The translations under genes and the position numbers were made by a program. A DNA stretch of 64,000 bases. Source: Caprimulgus europaeus. Its lineage: Eukaryota > Chordata > Aves > Caprimulgiformes > Caprimulgidae. The stretch is from assembly GCA_907165065.1 (NCBI GenBank), contig OU015528.1:21652015-21716014 (forward strand), in the 5' to 3' direction. The notes beneath the pieces are model-generated. The model ran no database searches. It saw nothing but the letters and a program-made list of their open reading frames with translations, and was not told the origin of the DNA. Below, in pieces: positions 45,754 through 64,000 of this stretch. How positions within the stretch are numbered: the stretch's first letter is position 1; each line of letters starts with the position of its first letter.

Positions 45754-48700
45754 GGCCCTCAAATCAAAAGTCATTTTTAGGGAAAGAGGCAAAGGAGAGT
45801 GGCAAGGAGCCTTTATAGATGTTTCAAGTGCAACACAGGAGAAGACAAAGAGTTTTCTTGACAATTTAGTGATAGCAGGATGTGAGACTCTGATAACATA
45901 TGATAGACCTAGAAGGAACAGTAACAGGCAGGAGGTGGTGAAACATAGGTGCACAGTTTCTTGTGCTGCCTGTTGATGTGATGCCATGAAAAGCTGTTTC
46001 TAAACCTGGTTGGAGTTATTTGCAGATCTGCTGTAACTGAGTCCAGCTTCCTCATGTGACCTCTGTCCTCGCACAGCGCTGGATGTTGTTTTTTGGCTGT
46101 TCTCTTGTGTAGCACGTGATGGTTGGACCTGTATGTGTTCATATCTGGTAGCTCTTGACTGCTGTTTGTTTCTGGGTTTGGCCATGCATTCCTTTTAGTC
46201 ACAGTCTTTGCTCTGAGTCACATTAGATCGCTGCTGCCACCATTGCTCCCTGCTTTATGTGCTGGGAGTTCTGTGAGTCAGGGAAAAAAGAGAAGACCTA
46301 GGAAAGGAGTGGGAAAGCAGGAGGATGGGAAGCAGATCTCATGTAATTTTTTTTCCTTACAGCCTATTGCCCTTCATGCTTTCTATGCAATAAGCTTGCC
46401 TCTCTTCATGGGCTGTATTCCAAGGAGGGATTTTTCAAAGGAGCTGTTAATAAACGCTCCATCTAGTCATAAAAGTCCATTCCAGCCCTCTTAAATTGTC
46501 AGAGTTGGGGTTTGTATGTGCGGTGGAGGGCCTGGTGGGGTCACCTGCTGGAGACCAGCCCTGCAAATGGTAGAGGCTGGGAGGTATGGTGGTGTGGGCC
46601 CGCTCCTGCCCATGGCACAAGGTGGAGAGAGATGGACTGAAATGGACCAGGTCTGTGTAAGCCCGAGGGTTTTGTTTTCTATTTTAACATTTATGGGAAT
46701 TTCTGTTAGCTAAGCAGAACAAAGCAAAAGGGAAACCAAAACAAACAGTGAAGCTGTTTTGGTGGGTGTGGACGGACTAGTTTCCCCGATGTCAGGGGAG
46801 GAGCTGATGAAGAGGACAGAGAGGAATTTCAGTCTTGACTAAGCTGCAAAATCTGAAGGATGCGTGCTTGACTTCTGTGCATGCTGCATACAGATGGGTG
46901 CCCAATATCATCTGAGACGTGCCTGACACTATTTCATATGGATTAAAGATTAGTGATACCATGCGATGGGTACAAAAAACCTCAGTGAAATATGAGTCCT
47001 TGGGATAGAAAGGATTCTGAAGCAATTGGCGTCAAGATTGTAATCTTTCTTTTCCTGCTGCAGGATATACAGCCTTTATTTTAGGCTCCTTTTTGTAGTT
47101 TAAGGCAATCTATGTTAAGAGCTGACAATGCCTGTACATTCATCTAATGTAGAGGGCCAAGTATGATGCTAGATGGAAGACTCTAGGGTTTTGGCATTCC
47201 GTGTTCCTGGAAGGGAACATTTAATAATAGGGAACGTTAAAGCAGCCAGAGAGAAGCATAAAATTGATTGGCAACAAAATGAGAGAGCAATTATGTGGAA
47301 TCGTGACTTCTGTGACGCCTCCTCATGTGGATTGGACCCTGGCTCTTCTAAGGAAGAGGGTTTAGAAGTAAACCCTACAAGCTTTGTCAGTAACACGTGG
47401 GCAAAAAAAAGTTAATGGCTCACATTTTTCTGATAAAAATTATCAGTGTCCATTAGCAAGGAGTATATTTAGCAGATGTGAAACAAATACTACACTACAA
47501 AAAATAAAATGGTACTGTACTTTTTTGCTTTCTATTTTTGCTCACTGGTGTGTATACATATACATCTAATAAAAAGCCATGAAAGATATCCAGAGCTTCT
47601 TATCTAATGTATTTTAGTACATGTTATAAAGATACCATCTAAAGACAATAAAGAGATGTTCCAGTGTAGCTGTTTTGAAAGAGAGCAGTTTAGAAGCGTG
47701 AGAATTACCGTCAATATAGAGCTTTTATTAATTTCAGTTCATTCACAGTTCGTAATTAAATCTACTAATCAAATAGATTTATCTTTATAGTTTTATTAAT
47801 TATACATAAATAAATGTGAATATGATGTACGACTTTCTTTGTCTGTAAGCCATGTATTCCCCGATGGTAAGGTTTGGGACTTCAGGCACATGGAGTGTTA
47901 CAGTAATTTATCAGTCCTTTTTCATTAGCATTAGGAAATAGCTGAAGTAAAGGATGACGTGATTCTGTAGGGTGCTCTTTGAGCACAGTGCTGCACTAGA
48001 TGGCACTGTTGGTTTTAGTTTTACTGATGGCTTCCTCTTTTAGGGAACTTGTCTTAATTAGCTTCCTTTTGAAAACAAACATGCTGTTTCAACAGAGGGT
48101 CAGTGTACATTGTTCTGGGCTGCTGCTTTTATGTTTATAGTCATGTAATCAATATGTTGGAAGGGTAATTAATTTTTAACTTCAAGACAATTGTAGATCA
48201 AATGCCAGTAGAGTTACTGGGTGGAGACAGTTTAATTTCTTTTGAAGCAATGATACTGATTAGCTGTAAAGGGTTTGCAGTGAGTTGCTAGAGATCCAGA
48301 AGACCTTCTGCTTTGAAATACTGGTGTTAACTTTAAAGTAACATTATTACTCTGATATAGATTAATGAGTTGTGGCATAATTGTGATAAAGTTCCTCTCA
48401 TGTACTTGCTATATTTTGTCCTGTCAATTCCTATTTCAGAGCAGCTTTATTTGCTTTGACTATTCTGTTCCTATCAAAGGAATGGTACAAAGTCAACATT
48501 AAATTGATCAAACTCACTTTTTGCTTTTCATCCCTTTTCTCTCATTATCTGTTCTCAGGGACTCTAGAGGGCCCACGGCTAAGGATGAGATGTGACCCTC
48601 TGTACAGGAGTGTACAGGATACTCTAAGAAGCTGGGGGATTCTGAAATCTCTCCAACCCATTTGTGTGGGACACACCGGTGTCTGTCCACCCTTCTTTCT

Positions 48701-51700
48701 CTTGCTGTCTTGGGCAGCTCTGTCCATCTTCCAGGTTCTTTACTTGGAGATGCTTGCTAGCTCAATACTTCCAGTGCTTTGAGCTTGTCCCCTTGATGCT
48801 TCCTTGTCCTCTGAGCTGACCTTTCTTGATCATGTTTTCATCCTTCTCTCTCTTTCATCTTCTTCCTTGCCTCTGTTCTTCAACATTCAAACAAATTAGA
48901 ATCTCAACACTCCATCCCTGTCTTACAACTTTAACATCTTCTTCCTGCTCCTTTTTACAATCAATAAATGGGTCATTTTCATGGATAGGCTATTGATCAC
49001 TTCTCCAGGTATCTGGATTCTTTCTGATCTAATGTCTGTGCTTTCCACTGCATTAAAATTTCAGTAGGAGCTCTGGCTATCTGTTCCTGGGCAAATCTCA
49101 GAGCCTCTCTGCTGTCCTCATCTTCCTTGATCACTTGGCCGACTTTTGATACTTTGATTTCAGACTAAACCAGTGCTCATGGTTGTACTTGGCATGAAAT
49201 CCAATTAAATGATCAAACTTTTATTTAGTCTAACATTAAAAAAATAAGGTCAATTTCAAAACAAAAAGTACCTCCCTTTCTCTGAAAGAAGGCAGCCTCT
49301 TGTCTTTTTAGGCTTAAACCATTAATTGAATTCAGTTTGGACTGAACAATAATTTCTGTCCTTTTAAGTCATACTTTTGAATAAATCTTATCAGTCAATG
49401 AGACTGTGTTACTGAGCTGTGGTGCAAACATCTCTGATTTCTGCTAGAAACAAGAATAGCCCTCAGTATGGATGGGCACAGCCATCAGCTATTGAGACTT
49501 GTCAGATTTTTAACCTTTTCAAGAAGACAAAACATCATAAGTCGATCAGCAGAGGTTAGGGTCCACGCCATTACATTTTCTGTTAGAAATTAATATTGTG
49601 ACTAATAAAGGCAAGACTGCACTTGCTGCAGCAGACTGCTCTGTAGACTGTAGTCTACAGTTGTTTGTAAGATATTAGATTAAGATCATGAGATTTATTT
49701 TAGTTTTGAGACAAACTAGAGATGGATATTTGCAGCATACAAGAAGATTGAAAATCCAATTATCATAACCACAAGAACTGAAAAGAAAAATCCATGCTGT
49801 CTTTCTGTCTCTTGGTTCTACAGGATGCATTTTTCTAGTGAACTTAGTCACAGCACTTCAGAGTAGTACTTTTACCAAAACAGACCATTTTGAGAAGTGT
49901 TGAGGTGGCAGAGTAACGTATACCGATGTATTTACAGAAGGGGGAGCTGATGTTCAATGAGTGCACACAGGAGTTTTTACTGCTGTGGCAGTGAGTGTGT
50001 AAGCACTGCAGAAGAGTCACCAGTTTGAGGGGCATGCCTCTGCTTCTCCTCCCCACCGGCTGCAGCCATGACAGAGCTCTCTGGCAGGACAAGTGGCCTC
50101 AGAGAGCACTTGTTAGAAAGAGGCACCTCCTGGGGCCACTGGGCATTTTTCCATGTACCAGGTTTGACATGAGGGAGAGGCTGGCGATAGTGTTAGTGTA
50201 ACATGGCAAACACAGAGCCTCAGTGCACCTCCTCCCTTACCTACCGAAGTCTGATGTTTCCAGCTTTACAAACATCATAACTTCCTATTACACTGCAAAC
50301 AATGTCTCTTTTGTGCTCTTAGCTTTGCTGTGCTTCGCTCCCTGGGTTTGGCCTGGTTTCTGCCTGACCCTTCTCATGAATACGTGCTTAAGAAATTCTT
50401 TGATTTACAGCACTGTATTTAGAAGACACAGATCTCTAGTTCTCTGGCACTGCCTGTCTGGATTATGTAAATTATTAAAATTTAATTGATTAAAGTTAGT
50501 TAAAATAGGGTCAAAGTAATGTGAAACAGCAGAATACATACACATTAAAAATATGAAGATTTATAATTCTTTTAAGTGAATTTTGTTGGGTAATGTGGGC
50601 TAAGGGATTGAAGGATTGGGGCTTCAACTAGCTTGAGTTCCTGCTCCTGGCTTTGCTGTAGCTCTTTGGGTGAAAGCTGTCCTCTTGGTGAGACAGCTTT
50701 CCTGTCTGCAGTGGTTCAGCTAAGGCAATCAGGAAATAATTAGGGAAGGGACGTTGTCCCAAGACAAACATAGGATATGTACTTAAAAAGAGAGGACTCG
50801 GAGAATTGCACACTCATCTAACTTGTATAACCAGAAGGATCCTCTAGCAAGTTATTAATTTGCCTTGTTAGCACCTAGAGCCAGAGTTCTCAATCTGCAT
50901 ATGTTTGTGGACAAAGCCTCTAAGCATGTAATGTGCTGTAGTCCCTTGCTTTTCCAGACAACTTGGATTGTATCACTGGTGGCTTTCTTTAGCCCTGAGC
51001 AACAGAGCTGCTGACCTAATCACTCTGTAGAGTAGTACATTTTGAGAGTACCAAGGTCATCCTTGGTGCCTCACTTAAGAAATGTGAATAGATTGAGAAG
51101 AACCAGCAAGAAGAAAGTTGTTTAGAAAATAAAGGATATGAGTAAAGGTAGAAGAAAACTTTTTATCTTAGGAAAGAGGAGATTAAGATGTGACATCTTT
51201 GGTTAAAATTTTTCTATAAATAATGTGACAGTCGTTTGTTGGTTATGTAGCCAGTGTTGGGGCAAAAAAGAAGGAAGGTGGGTCTCACACTGCAACAAGG
51301 AAGATTTAGAAAAGAAACGCAGGAGAACTTCAGCACTATACAAGTAATGAAGCCCTAAAATCCTTGTAGTTTGTACAGGGTTTGGTTTTTTTTAAAGAAA
51401 ACATATTAGACAAAAGTTTGCCAAGGCAGCTTAGGTGCATTCATCCTACCGACATGGGATGGACCAAGTGATCTCCTGACATTTCTTCTCAGCCCTATAT
51501 TTCTGTGCAAGTGCTTTGAAATTTATTGATGAAAAGCACTCTCTCCAAACTGGGTAGTACTATTCATTACACTTCTTAGTGTAGCTACAAAGGAAAACTC
51601 TTATCTCCAAAATTGGTTATTCTGCTCATTCTCTGGTCAGCTTTTCTCCTCAGGCCTTGGTGCTAGGCATTATCACAGCAGGCTGGAATTGTCACTAGCT

Positions 51701-54700
51701 GTTTAAAGAGAGGAGTGTTTGATGAGAAACATCAAGAAATGTTTCAGTATTTCCTAATCACAGGCAATTTTGGTATTAATTTCCTTAACCTGTCCTTCTC
51801 AGAGTGATTGATTTTTGAGCTGTATGCTGTGGTCCTTGTTACTGGACAATACCTTCATGTTGGACAATGTACTGATGTTATCTCAGCTGATCACAAAGGT
51901 AGGATGGATTTGTCTCTTTTTAAACATCCTTTTATTGGTTTTCCCTTGTCTTGAAGTACAAATTATTGCAGGCTGAGGAACATCTCATATTACCTAAGTG
52001 TAGCTTGGCTCTGTGGGAAGATGTATTACATATTCAATCTGTTTCTAAAGAAAACTCACTCCACAACATAAGCTTCTGAAGTGGATACCTTTCACGTACG
52101 TGAAAAATACAGCTCCTGCATTGCAAAACAGATAAGGCAAAGTCACAGTGCTTCTCCTTCAGATCTCCGATATCTGACTGACACAGCTTACCTCTCGGTT
52201 GTGCTTCACCACTAAATAGAATTTCCCTTGCAACTGGGAGAGTGTCATTTTATGTTTAGATATTTGGAAGTGAAAAAACACTGTGAAGCATTTCAGATCT
52301 TGAAGGAGCTGAACACTTCAAACAGATGGCTTCTTTCCAGAGGAAGCTTTTCCAGCTTTCAGAAATGCTCCTCATAAAATCTGACCTAGCTGTTAGGGGT
52401 AGTATATAACTAAGTAAAGGGAGATGGGGAAGCGTGATATTAAACTTGTAGAAAATAGTGTTGGGTACCTTCAGCAGTAAAATCCTTTGATCTCATTGCA
52501 GTCTCTAATTTCCTGACTGTGGCTGAATGTATGAATAATGGCCATAGTTTCTGTATTCTCATTCAGGTGGTAAAGGAAGTTTTTTTTTTTTAGTTTTCAC
52601 TAAAATGCGACCTTGTTAGTCTGAATTCACATTGAAAATACCAGATATTGCTCCTGTGTGTTGTACTTTATGAATGAACCTGGTTTATAATATCTGCTTG
52701 GTAGACTAGTGCGTACTGTCATCAGTACAGTATGACAAATATGGTCTAAGCCAAGCATTTCATTAAGGAAGGACATTTGTTATTGGCTTTTGATATGAGC
52801 CATTAACCTTCATGGCCACCATTTTCCCTGCAATGAAGTTACTATTTTAACACCATTCGTGGTTTTATGCACTAAAATATAGGGCTACGTAAATTTTATA
52901 TGCAGTCACAGTAAGTACTATAGGGACTTTGGAAGGGGATGCATGGGAAAAGTGCTGTGTTGATAATGATTTTTTCAGCAGAGGGATAAGGATTTCTTTC
53001 TGTTGATCATCACCATCCATACATCTCCCTATTCAGGACTGTCTGCAAAATGTAATATTCAGTAGGTATTTGCACACAGAACCTCCATATTCAGGTAGTG
53101 TGAAGATACTAGAGACAAGAAAAAGGAAGAAGTACTTGATAAATCAGTTCTGGTAGACAGAATAACCCGAAGTACTGCAGAGAACTCTTAATTTCTGCCA
53201 AATAATCCAAAGTAATTTTGCCTAGACTCTTCTGCAACCAACTCAGTTTTGGGAAGAAACAAAACCTATTTCAAGATGTCTAGAATGGCTGATAGAAGAG
53301 AATTCCCTTCATTTATCCAAATAGGCTGGCAGATATATTTTGAAAGCATTCACTCTCCTAGACATACGACATAGACTTAAACATATCTGAAAATAATTTA
53401 CTTTGTATTTTTTTGTGATGGTCTTGGGAAAACCCTGCCTAGTAAATATATTTTATCATTTTTGTTGCAGACGTGAAAATATTTTTCCAGTATATTTTCT
53501 AGTAAACTTAATATTCACAAAAAGAAGTAGAAACAGTCCTGGCATAGATGCCATTTATTTACCTGCATTTCATACAGCAGCTCAGGTTTACACTTGTCAG
53601 GTGAGTTTGTTTTCATCACTTCAGTGACATGATTCCACGTTCATGGGGACTGGCATGGGCCTGACACTCTTTTACCCTCTTCCCATCCCATTCAGAGCTG
53701 CTGTTCACAAGTTCTGCCAATAGCTGCAACAGTTTGGTGCTTGGATGTGTATGGAGGACACAAGGAATGCTGGAGCATTCTTACAATTATTGAACTGTTG
53801 GCCTTTGAGGGAAATACTTTGCTGTTATAGCTGTTGTGGCGAAGTGGCAGGTATATTAGATAGGCATGGCTGGTAATTTAATGTTTTTGGCTTCTGAAGA
53901 TGGTTGTCCTTCCTGTAGCAGTAACCTCTTCTAAGGAAAAGCTTTTTCTTAAGAAAACCATTAGCATACAATTGGGGTGGGGTAACTCATTCCTTGTTAT
54001 ATCCCATGTGCTGACTAGGGTATACATGTTACATCATCACATTTGCCATAAGTTTTGCACTATCTCTATCTTTATGAGCTTCACTGTCTTAAATTCCTTT
54101 TTTTCTGAGCTGCACAAAAGATAGAGACTGTACCACCATTGTCTGAAGTGCTTTTTTTCCTTGCTAATTAAAGCTCAAACTGTATTTTTAGCATGTGTTT
54201 TTGGTTTTGTCACACTTGTAAAGTTATGCCAACAGCCCCAGTGAGCTGCAACCTCATGGCAGCTGAGGTGTCCATGTTTGGTCATGCACCCTAAAGTTTT
54301 TGGCAATAACACTTTTCACATCCTAAAGGAGGATATTCAGCTGTCATTTATACCAGAGAGGGGCTCAACGTGCAGTTGGTAACTGGAACTCTGGCAAGTG
54401 TTAATACATAGGTTTTATAGGAACGCGCAGGGCCTCAGAAGCCTGAGCAAGGATGACTTTTCTCTTGAATTGTTGTAATGAATGTGAGAAAGGATTCAGC
54501 AGATACTAATAAACTCCTAACAGCACCAGGCTGTGGCAAATACTAGTGAAAGAGAAAAGCACATATAAACCAGATTAAATAAATCACCCTTCTTTGGTGT
54601 TCTGCCTTGGAAGAACACAATCCTATCAGGCCTGACCTACAGTTTCTGGCTATATTAGCTTAAATCCCTAACTACAACCATGCTCCTCAGTTGAACTCAG

Positions 54701-57468
54701 GAGCCTTGTAAGGCTGCAGACTCAGAAGGTCAGTCTGCTGCCCAGAGGCTTCCTGTGCCAGCTCCAGACCTGGGGAGGAAGGGATGAGGTGTCAGCAGAG
54801 GGAAAATAAATCTGAACATGCCTCTCCTCCTCCCTCTGACCCCAAATAAGCCAACAACTGAAAAGCTAAAAGCCCAGCATGGTCTGTATGTCAAGTCTCC
54901 TGTTTAAGCCTGATTCGTCTGGAGAGCCCCTGGTTGCCGTTCAGCTGGGAGGTCTCCCTGGCTGGACCCTGGCAGGGATTTGCCCTTGGCCCAGGGTCTC
55001 TTCCCAGGTATGGTGTGTCACCAGGAGGCTGCTGGATCTGGAAGGAAAGCACCAAAGTGAACAGTAACACCAGCCAGGGAAGCAGGGTTCCTTACAAAAC
55101 AGAAACCTTTTCTCTCTGTCCCCCAGGAGGTTGTGGAGTAGCTACAAGTGCTTGACCTAATCAGAAAGAGTTTTTTGGCATCCCCATTGGAAGTGATTAT
55201 ACCTTGAGCGTTAGGAGGTGGATTGAGATTTCAAAAGGCAAATTCAGGTTTAATATCAAAGCACTCAGTTCCAGTTCCAGGGTGAGAGACTGATCTAGTC
55301 TGGGCTGGTGCCTCCTGAGTCAATCAATCAAGTTGCTCTGAATTCTCCCTGCTGTCTGTGAGATCATGGTTTCTTGTAAATGTTTTTTACTAATCGGTCT
55401 GGCAAAATCCAAAGATTTCCTGTGTCTTTCTCTGATGCTCGGAATACTCAGTTCATGAACTGTTTGTTAAAAATAATGGAAATCGGAATTGGTCAGGAAT
55501 AGATGTTTTGTTTAGTGAGTTAAAAAATCCATTAGGATTTGTATTTAATTTATTTGTTATGACATTTTCCTGTGATACAGTGTTATGGCTGAATTCCAGA
55601 AATGAAATTTCTGAATAGTTTCATGTTTAGGTCTAACATAATTTTGATGCTGTTTTGCAGTTGCTCACCTGTACTGTTTCTGTCGCTGTAACGAAAATTG
55701 TAATGTGCCTTTCCTCTTCATTTTTTTACATAAGGCATTTATGAGGTCAAATCTTCGTGATTGAATTTAACACCAGAGACAGAAAATTAGCAATACGTGA
55801 AGCCTTAGCAACGCAATGGTGCACCGTACCATTTTCCTTGTTTCTTAGAAACATTTCATATTGTTGGATGTATTAAAAATCTTATTTTATATAGGCAAAT
55901 GATTTAAAATGGCTGAGTTACTAGCACACTAAGAAAGTTTGTGTGAAAACAACAGGAAAATTTCTGTGGGTGAGGATATCCCTCCCTATTTTTTAATCTC
56001 TTGGCTTTTGTGTAGGATATCTGTTATGCAATTTTTTGATCATGGGCCACGTCCACTGTTAATATTGATGCAGGAGGAAGACTGCCAGTGTGTCAGCTGA
56101 ATCTGCTGCAGTGTGTACCTGGTATAAACAAAGTTATGAAAAACTGAGCATGGGAAGCTCGTGATTCTGTTGACCCTTTCAAAAAGGCAATATATAGCAT
56201 CCCTTAGAAATCATGAGAAGTAATCAGAGGAATGTGTTACAAATCTGGTATTTAAGTTCAGACCATCATTTGGCTGTGCATGCTGCTGGTTGAGGTTGAA
56301 GATCCTGGTATTAATAGCAAACTGCAGTAAAACCTTGGAGATTTTTTTTACTGGCTTTTCAGGGAAATACAGAAAATGTATTGGAAAATAAATTAGATAA
56401 AAATAATTAGAATAAAAAAATGTCAGACCTTTTAGCTGGTCTTGGCTTGTGACACAGCAGAATAATGTTTGCATCCTTACCTCCTATTTTTAATGACTTT
56501 TTTCTCCAAAATACTTTTTGAGTTGAAAGGGCACATACATTTTCTGATAAGAAGTAAATGTGTTTGGAGATAACCTGTTTTGATGTTGGTTCACTTGGTA
56601 TTTTGAAATTACAAGACTGTACAAATGCTGGTTTTAATCAGCTGAGATTCTGTGCATTAAAATATTTCTGAGTGAGTTAAGGATAAAGTGTCCCCCTGAG
56701 GGAAGCTGCTGGAGAAATGAGCTTGTAGTTGCATCTGGCTTAAGAATGGCACAGGACAGTGCATGTTGCAGTGTTTGTGGGGTACCTACTTAAATACACT
56801 TCACAGAAGTGAACTCAGTGAATTCAGTGGGAGGCATCTCATTTAACTGGGAGGAAATGTGTGGGAGTGGGACTGGCTCCTGTTTTCCCAGAAGAACCAA
56901 GACCCCTGGGGACTGCAATGCCTTCTCTCTTCAGGTGTCACAAAGCACCTTGCAGAGAAGAAACTTAATAGATGGCTATGGGGGAACATGGTTTCAGGTG
57001 CTTGAAGTTTCTTCTGCATCATGACTGATTAGGGAGCTCGGATGCTGAACACAAGCGCTGTCATCCTTGTTGGGCCCAGCAGCTACTCTTTATGATGCCT
57101 AAATTATGAGCTTCAAATGTGAGCCCCAACATTTAGTGCATGAAGAACTTTAAGGCTCTGCGTGGGTGCAGCCTGTGGTTAGGGAAGTGACTTTCTAATG
57201 AAATGGGTTATGCCATGACTGTTCATAAAAGAATATTATGCGCTTTTCTCTGAGGCATCTATTAATGGGTAGGAAGCGGATGAATTGCGTGTTTGATTTA
57301 TTGGAGCACTCTCCATATTTTTATGTTTCTTCACACAGTTCCACAGGTTGTTCTTCCCATGTTAGTCAGAAAAAGCGTACAGACTTTTATCAGCTTAACA
57401 GTCAAATGTTAACAGTAATTACAGCACTTCGAGCGTAAAGTATTACAATAATTCTTTTTAATAACATG
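45754..57468. other. intergenic, no gene recognised
   Basis: About 11.7 kb between the LTR and the probable MET 3' end. No exon, RNA gene or clear repeat family is recognised, apart from a doubtful CR1 remnant near 51.4 kb. Short open frames have no known domain. A slightly GC-richer patch at 54,690-55,140 is unexplained. Confidence 0.55.
51400..51513 (+). mobile_element. possible diverged CR1 3' end
   Basis: GGATGGACCAAGTGATCTCC followed by TATATTTCTGTG parallels the CR1 ending GGACTAGATGATC ... ATTCTGTG. Weak. Confidence 0.35.
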
Positions 57469-57474
57469 TTTATT
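57469..57474 (-). terminator. candidate poly(A) signal for MET
   Basis: Minus-strand AATAAA about 2.1 kb beyond the MET stop, close to the 3' UTR length I recall for mammalian MET. Another AATAAA at 58201-58206, about 1.4 kb past the stop, is an alternative. Confidence 0.35.
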
Positions 57475-59592
57475 AGGTCATAACACCAACTATAAACATG
57501 AGTACCATTCAGCTCTTTGCAGATATAGGAACTTACTAACATCAAATCTTTACCAGAATCACGTATTCTTACAGGTGTCCCAGACACAACATTAACTTTA
57601 TTAAGCAAAAGTTCGTAAATAGTAAAAATGTCCTCTGTTTCACATTGCAGCATTCCTCAAGCATGTATGTACAAGTTTGGAGTATCATCTTCTCCAAATC
57701 TATGTGTCATAATCTTCCTTAGCTGTTTTAACAACCATAGAGATGATTTTTTTTTTTGCCTGCAGCACAGCCTTTTGTCCTTGAGCAATCTACAATTAGT
57801 TTTGCTCTCAACAGACATGAAAGTTCATTTCTGAAATGAAAGTGGTGATGAAACACAATACATTATCTGCGTATAGTTTTTCTACACACTCTGCCCTCAT
57901 TGTAAATCTTTCAGTTATAACACTGTCTCCCAAGAACAATGTATCTCCCTTATATCAGTTCTTTACCTGCACTGCCTCTCTTTGAAGATCTTAAAATGGC
58001 TGGCTTGCAGCAACGGAGATATTGTGCTTAGGGTGGAGTGTGTTTACAGTCAGTTGTTTTCCTTTTTAATATTTACACAGTATTTTTTTAAGGTTGCTAC
58101 CACTTATGAATCATGTATGTTGACACACATTTTCTGAAATGTTCACAGTGCAGTATTTTGTGGCCTAACCAAACTTTGTAAATGTCATTAAAAATAAATT
58201 TTTATTTTAATATAAAAATAGAATACTTTTATGTGTTTACACCAACAAACCCAGTTCTATCCTATACTTAACAAGCTATACAGTAGTATGCACAGAATTC
58301 CACAGGAACAGAAATGACATGTGATGCTTGCCCTATAGCTATAGTACTCTTCTCTAATGAATGGAAGTTTTATTTACTATCGCTTTTCAAAATTGTTTCT
58401 CTGGTCATAATTTAGAAATAAAAGTAGGTATCACAATTCATTGGGTTGTGTGATCCAAGAAGAGGGTAGGGGGGCCTAAAGCTGTTTCTTCTTTTGATTA
58501 GTCTGCTCAGCTCTTTAGGGCTGGCACGAAGAAGTTATGGACATTCTTGTCATTGAGGTCAGGGTTGGCTGCAATGCCTCTGCTCCTTACTCACCTTTGG
58601 CAGCAGCTCCACCCAAGGGTAGGTGGCAGAGCTTCAGCTACTCGCTGTGTGACTCACCAGACAGCAGCTCTGTGAGGTTGCCAGCCTGCCTGTCTCCTCT
58701 TCCTCTCCGGAATAATGCAGCCTGTATTACTACATCCCAGGGATTAGCCTGGCATTTAATATGGATGCCTTCAGGTTTTTATTCTGAGAGAGTGGTTAAT
58801 TCTTTATTGAAAGAAATGGAGGCTCTGCATTTTTTAGCAAGAGATCTGTCGATATAGGCTGTTACTCAAGCCGTTGACTGTTGGAACAAAGTTGACACTA
58901 GGAATGCTTTAAGCTAGGTGATTTTCTCTTCATTTTATGTACCGTCTGACTACACCAAAGGACTGGCAAGGCTGACATACTTATTTTACTGCACACCATT
59001 TTTTTATGTTGATTTCTGTTAAGACATTTACCATGAGGCTGGATCTCCTGGCTGTCTATGTTCTAAGAAACTTTGTCAATGTAGTGCAAAAATCCAAAGA
59101 TTGGACTGTGCGGGAGGAAAATACATTTCAAACTCTTGTAACTCTCATTGTTTGTTTTAGCCTTTTGTGTGAAAACCATTTCTGCTCTGCTTGTTATCCT
59201 AAAGTACATGCAACAGTAATAGTCTTTCCAGCTGTACTGATTTGTATTCTACTTTCTCCTTCATGGCATTAATGATGAATCTTTGTTCTTGGGTCCGAGC
59301 ACACATTAATGAGAGCTAGTAGGAACTAGCTCTGGAGAGTAGCACACAACATTTCCATTTGGTAAATTGATGCAATTGTCCAAATACTTGGAAATTACTG
59401 TGATGGTTTATAGAATCCCATAGCCTTAAACAATATGGTATCATGTCCTTGTACTAGTGCAACTTGGGCAACAACATAAACATGTGCAACAGTGTTCTCA
59501 CAAAGAGCGGGCAGTAAAAACTAGTGGACAAAATGTTTCGCTTTTTGTTCATACAACTAAGAATGGATTTTCCTCTATTTCAGGCATACCCA
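57475..59592 (-). other. MET: probable MET 3' UTR
   Basis: Sequence directly after the MET stop with no repeat or gene recognised. It is assigned as 3' UTR from position and the poly(A) candidates only. Short open frames are not called. Confidence 0.5.

Positions 59593-64000
<4,408 letters not shown>

Overview
This is a vertebrate, almost certainly avian, genomic window. It has AT-rich introns, GT-AG spliced exons encoding two vertebrate genes, many 5'-truncated CR1 LINEs ending in the ATTCTRTG-type tail typical of birds and reptiles, and ERVL-like solo LTRs of a kind common in bird genomes. I cannot name the species. No bacterial, plasmid, CRISPR or phage feature is present. LAYOUT: (1) 1-34,566, minus strand: the complete coding region of CAPZA2, the alpha-2 subunit of the F-actin capping protein, in ten coding exons whose splice sites and phases all join into one 286-codon frame. 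Positions 1-2,155 are its 3' UTR and flank. Intron 1 (17.5 kb) holds the two largest CR1 copies, in opposite orientations, and a solo LTR with a perfect 5-bp target duplication. (2) About 33,955-35,110: the CpG-island promoter of CAPZA2, with NRF1-like, YY1-like, GC-box and X-box-like motifs. (3) About 35,111-57,468: an intergenic stretch of about 22 kb in which I recognise no gene, only CR1 fragments, low-complexity tracts and a second solo LTR. (4) About 57,469-64,000, minus strand: the 3' end of the MET receptor tyrosine kinase gene, with a probable 3' UTR and the last four coding exons. These encode the catalytic and activation loops, the C-lobe and the docking-site tail. The rest of MET lies beyond the right edge. 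Read on the minus strand the order is MET then CAPZA2, the order and orientation known from mammals, so this is a conserved syntenic block. The two genes are adjacent but not functionally coupled in any way the sequence shows: one makes an actin barbed-end capping subunit, the other the hepatocyte growth factor receptor. I found no convincing undescribed biological system. The points most worth following up are an early stop in the MET C-terminal tail, an inverted CR1 pair inside one CAPZA2 intron, the LTR insertions, a strand-asymmetric A/C tract and an X-box-like motif in the promoter.
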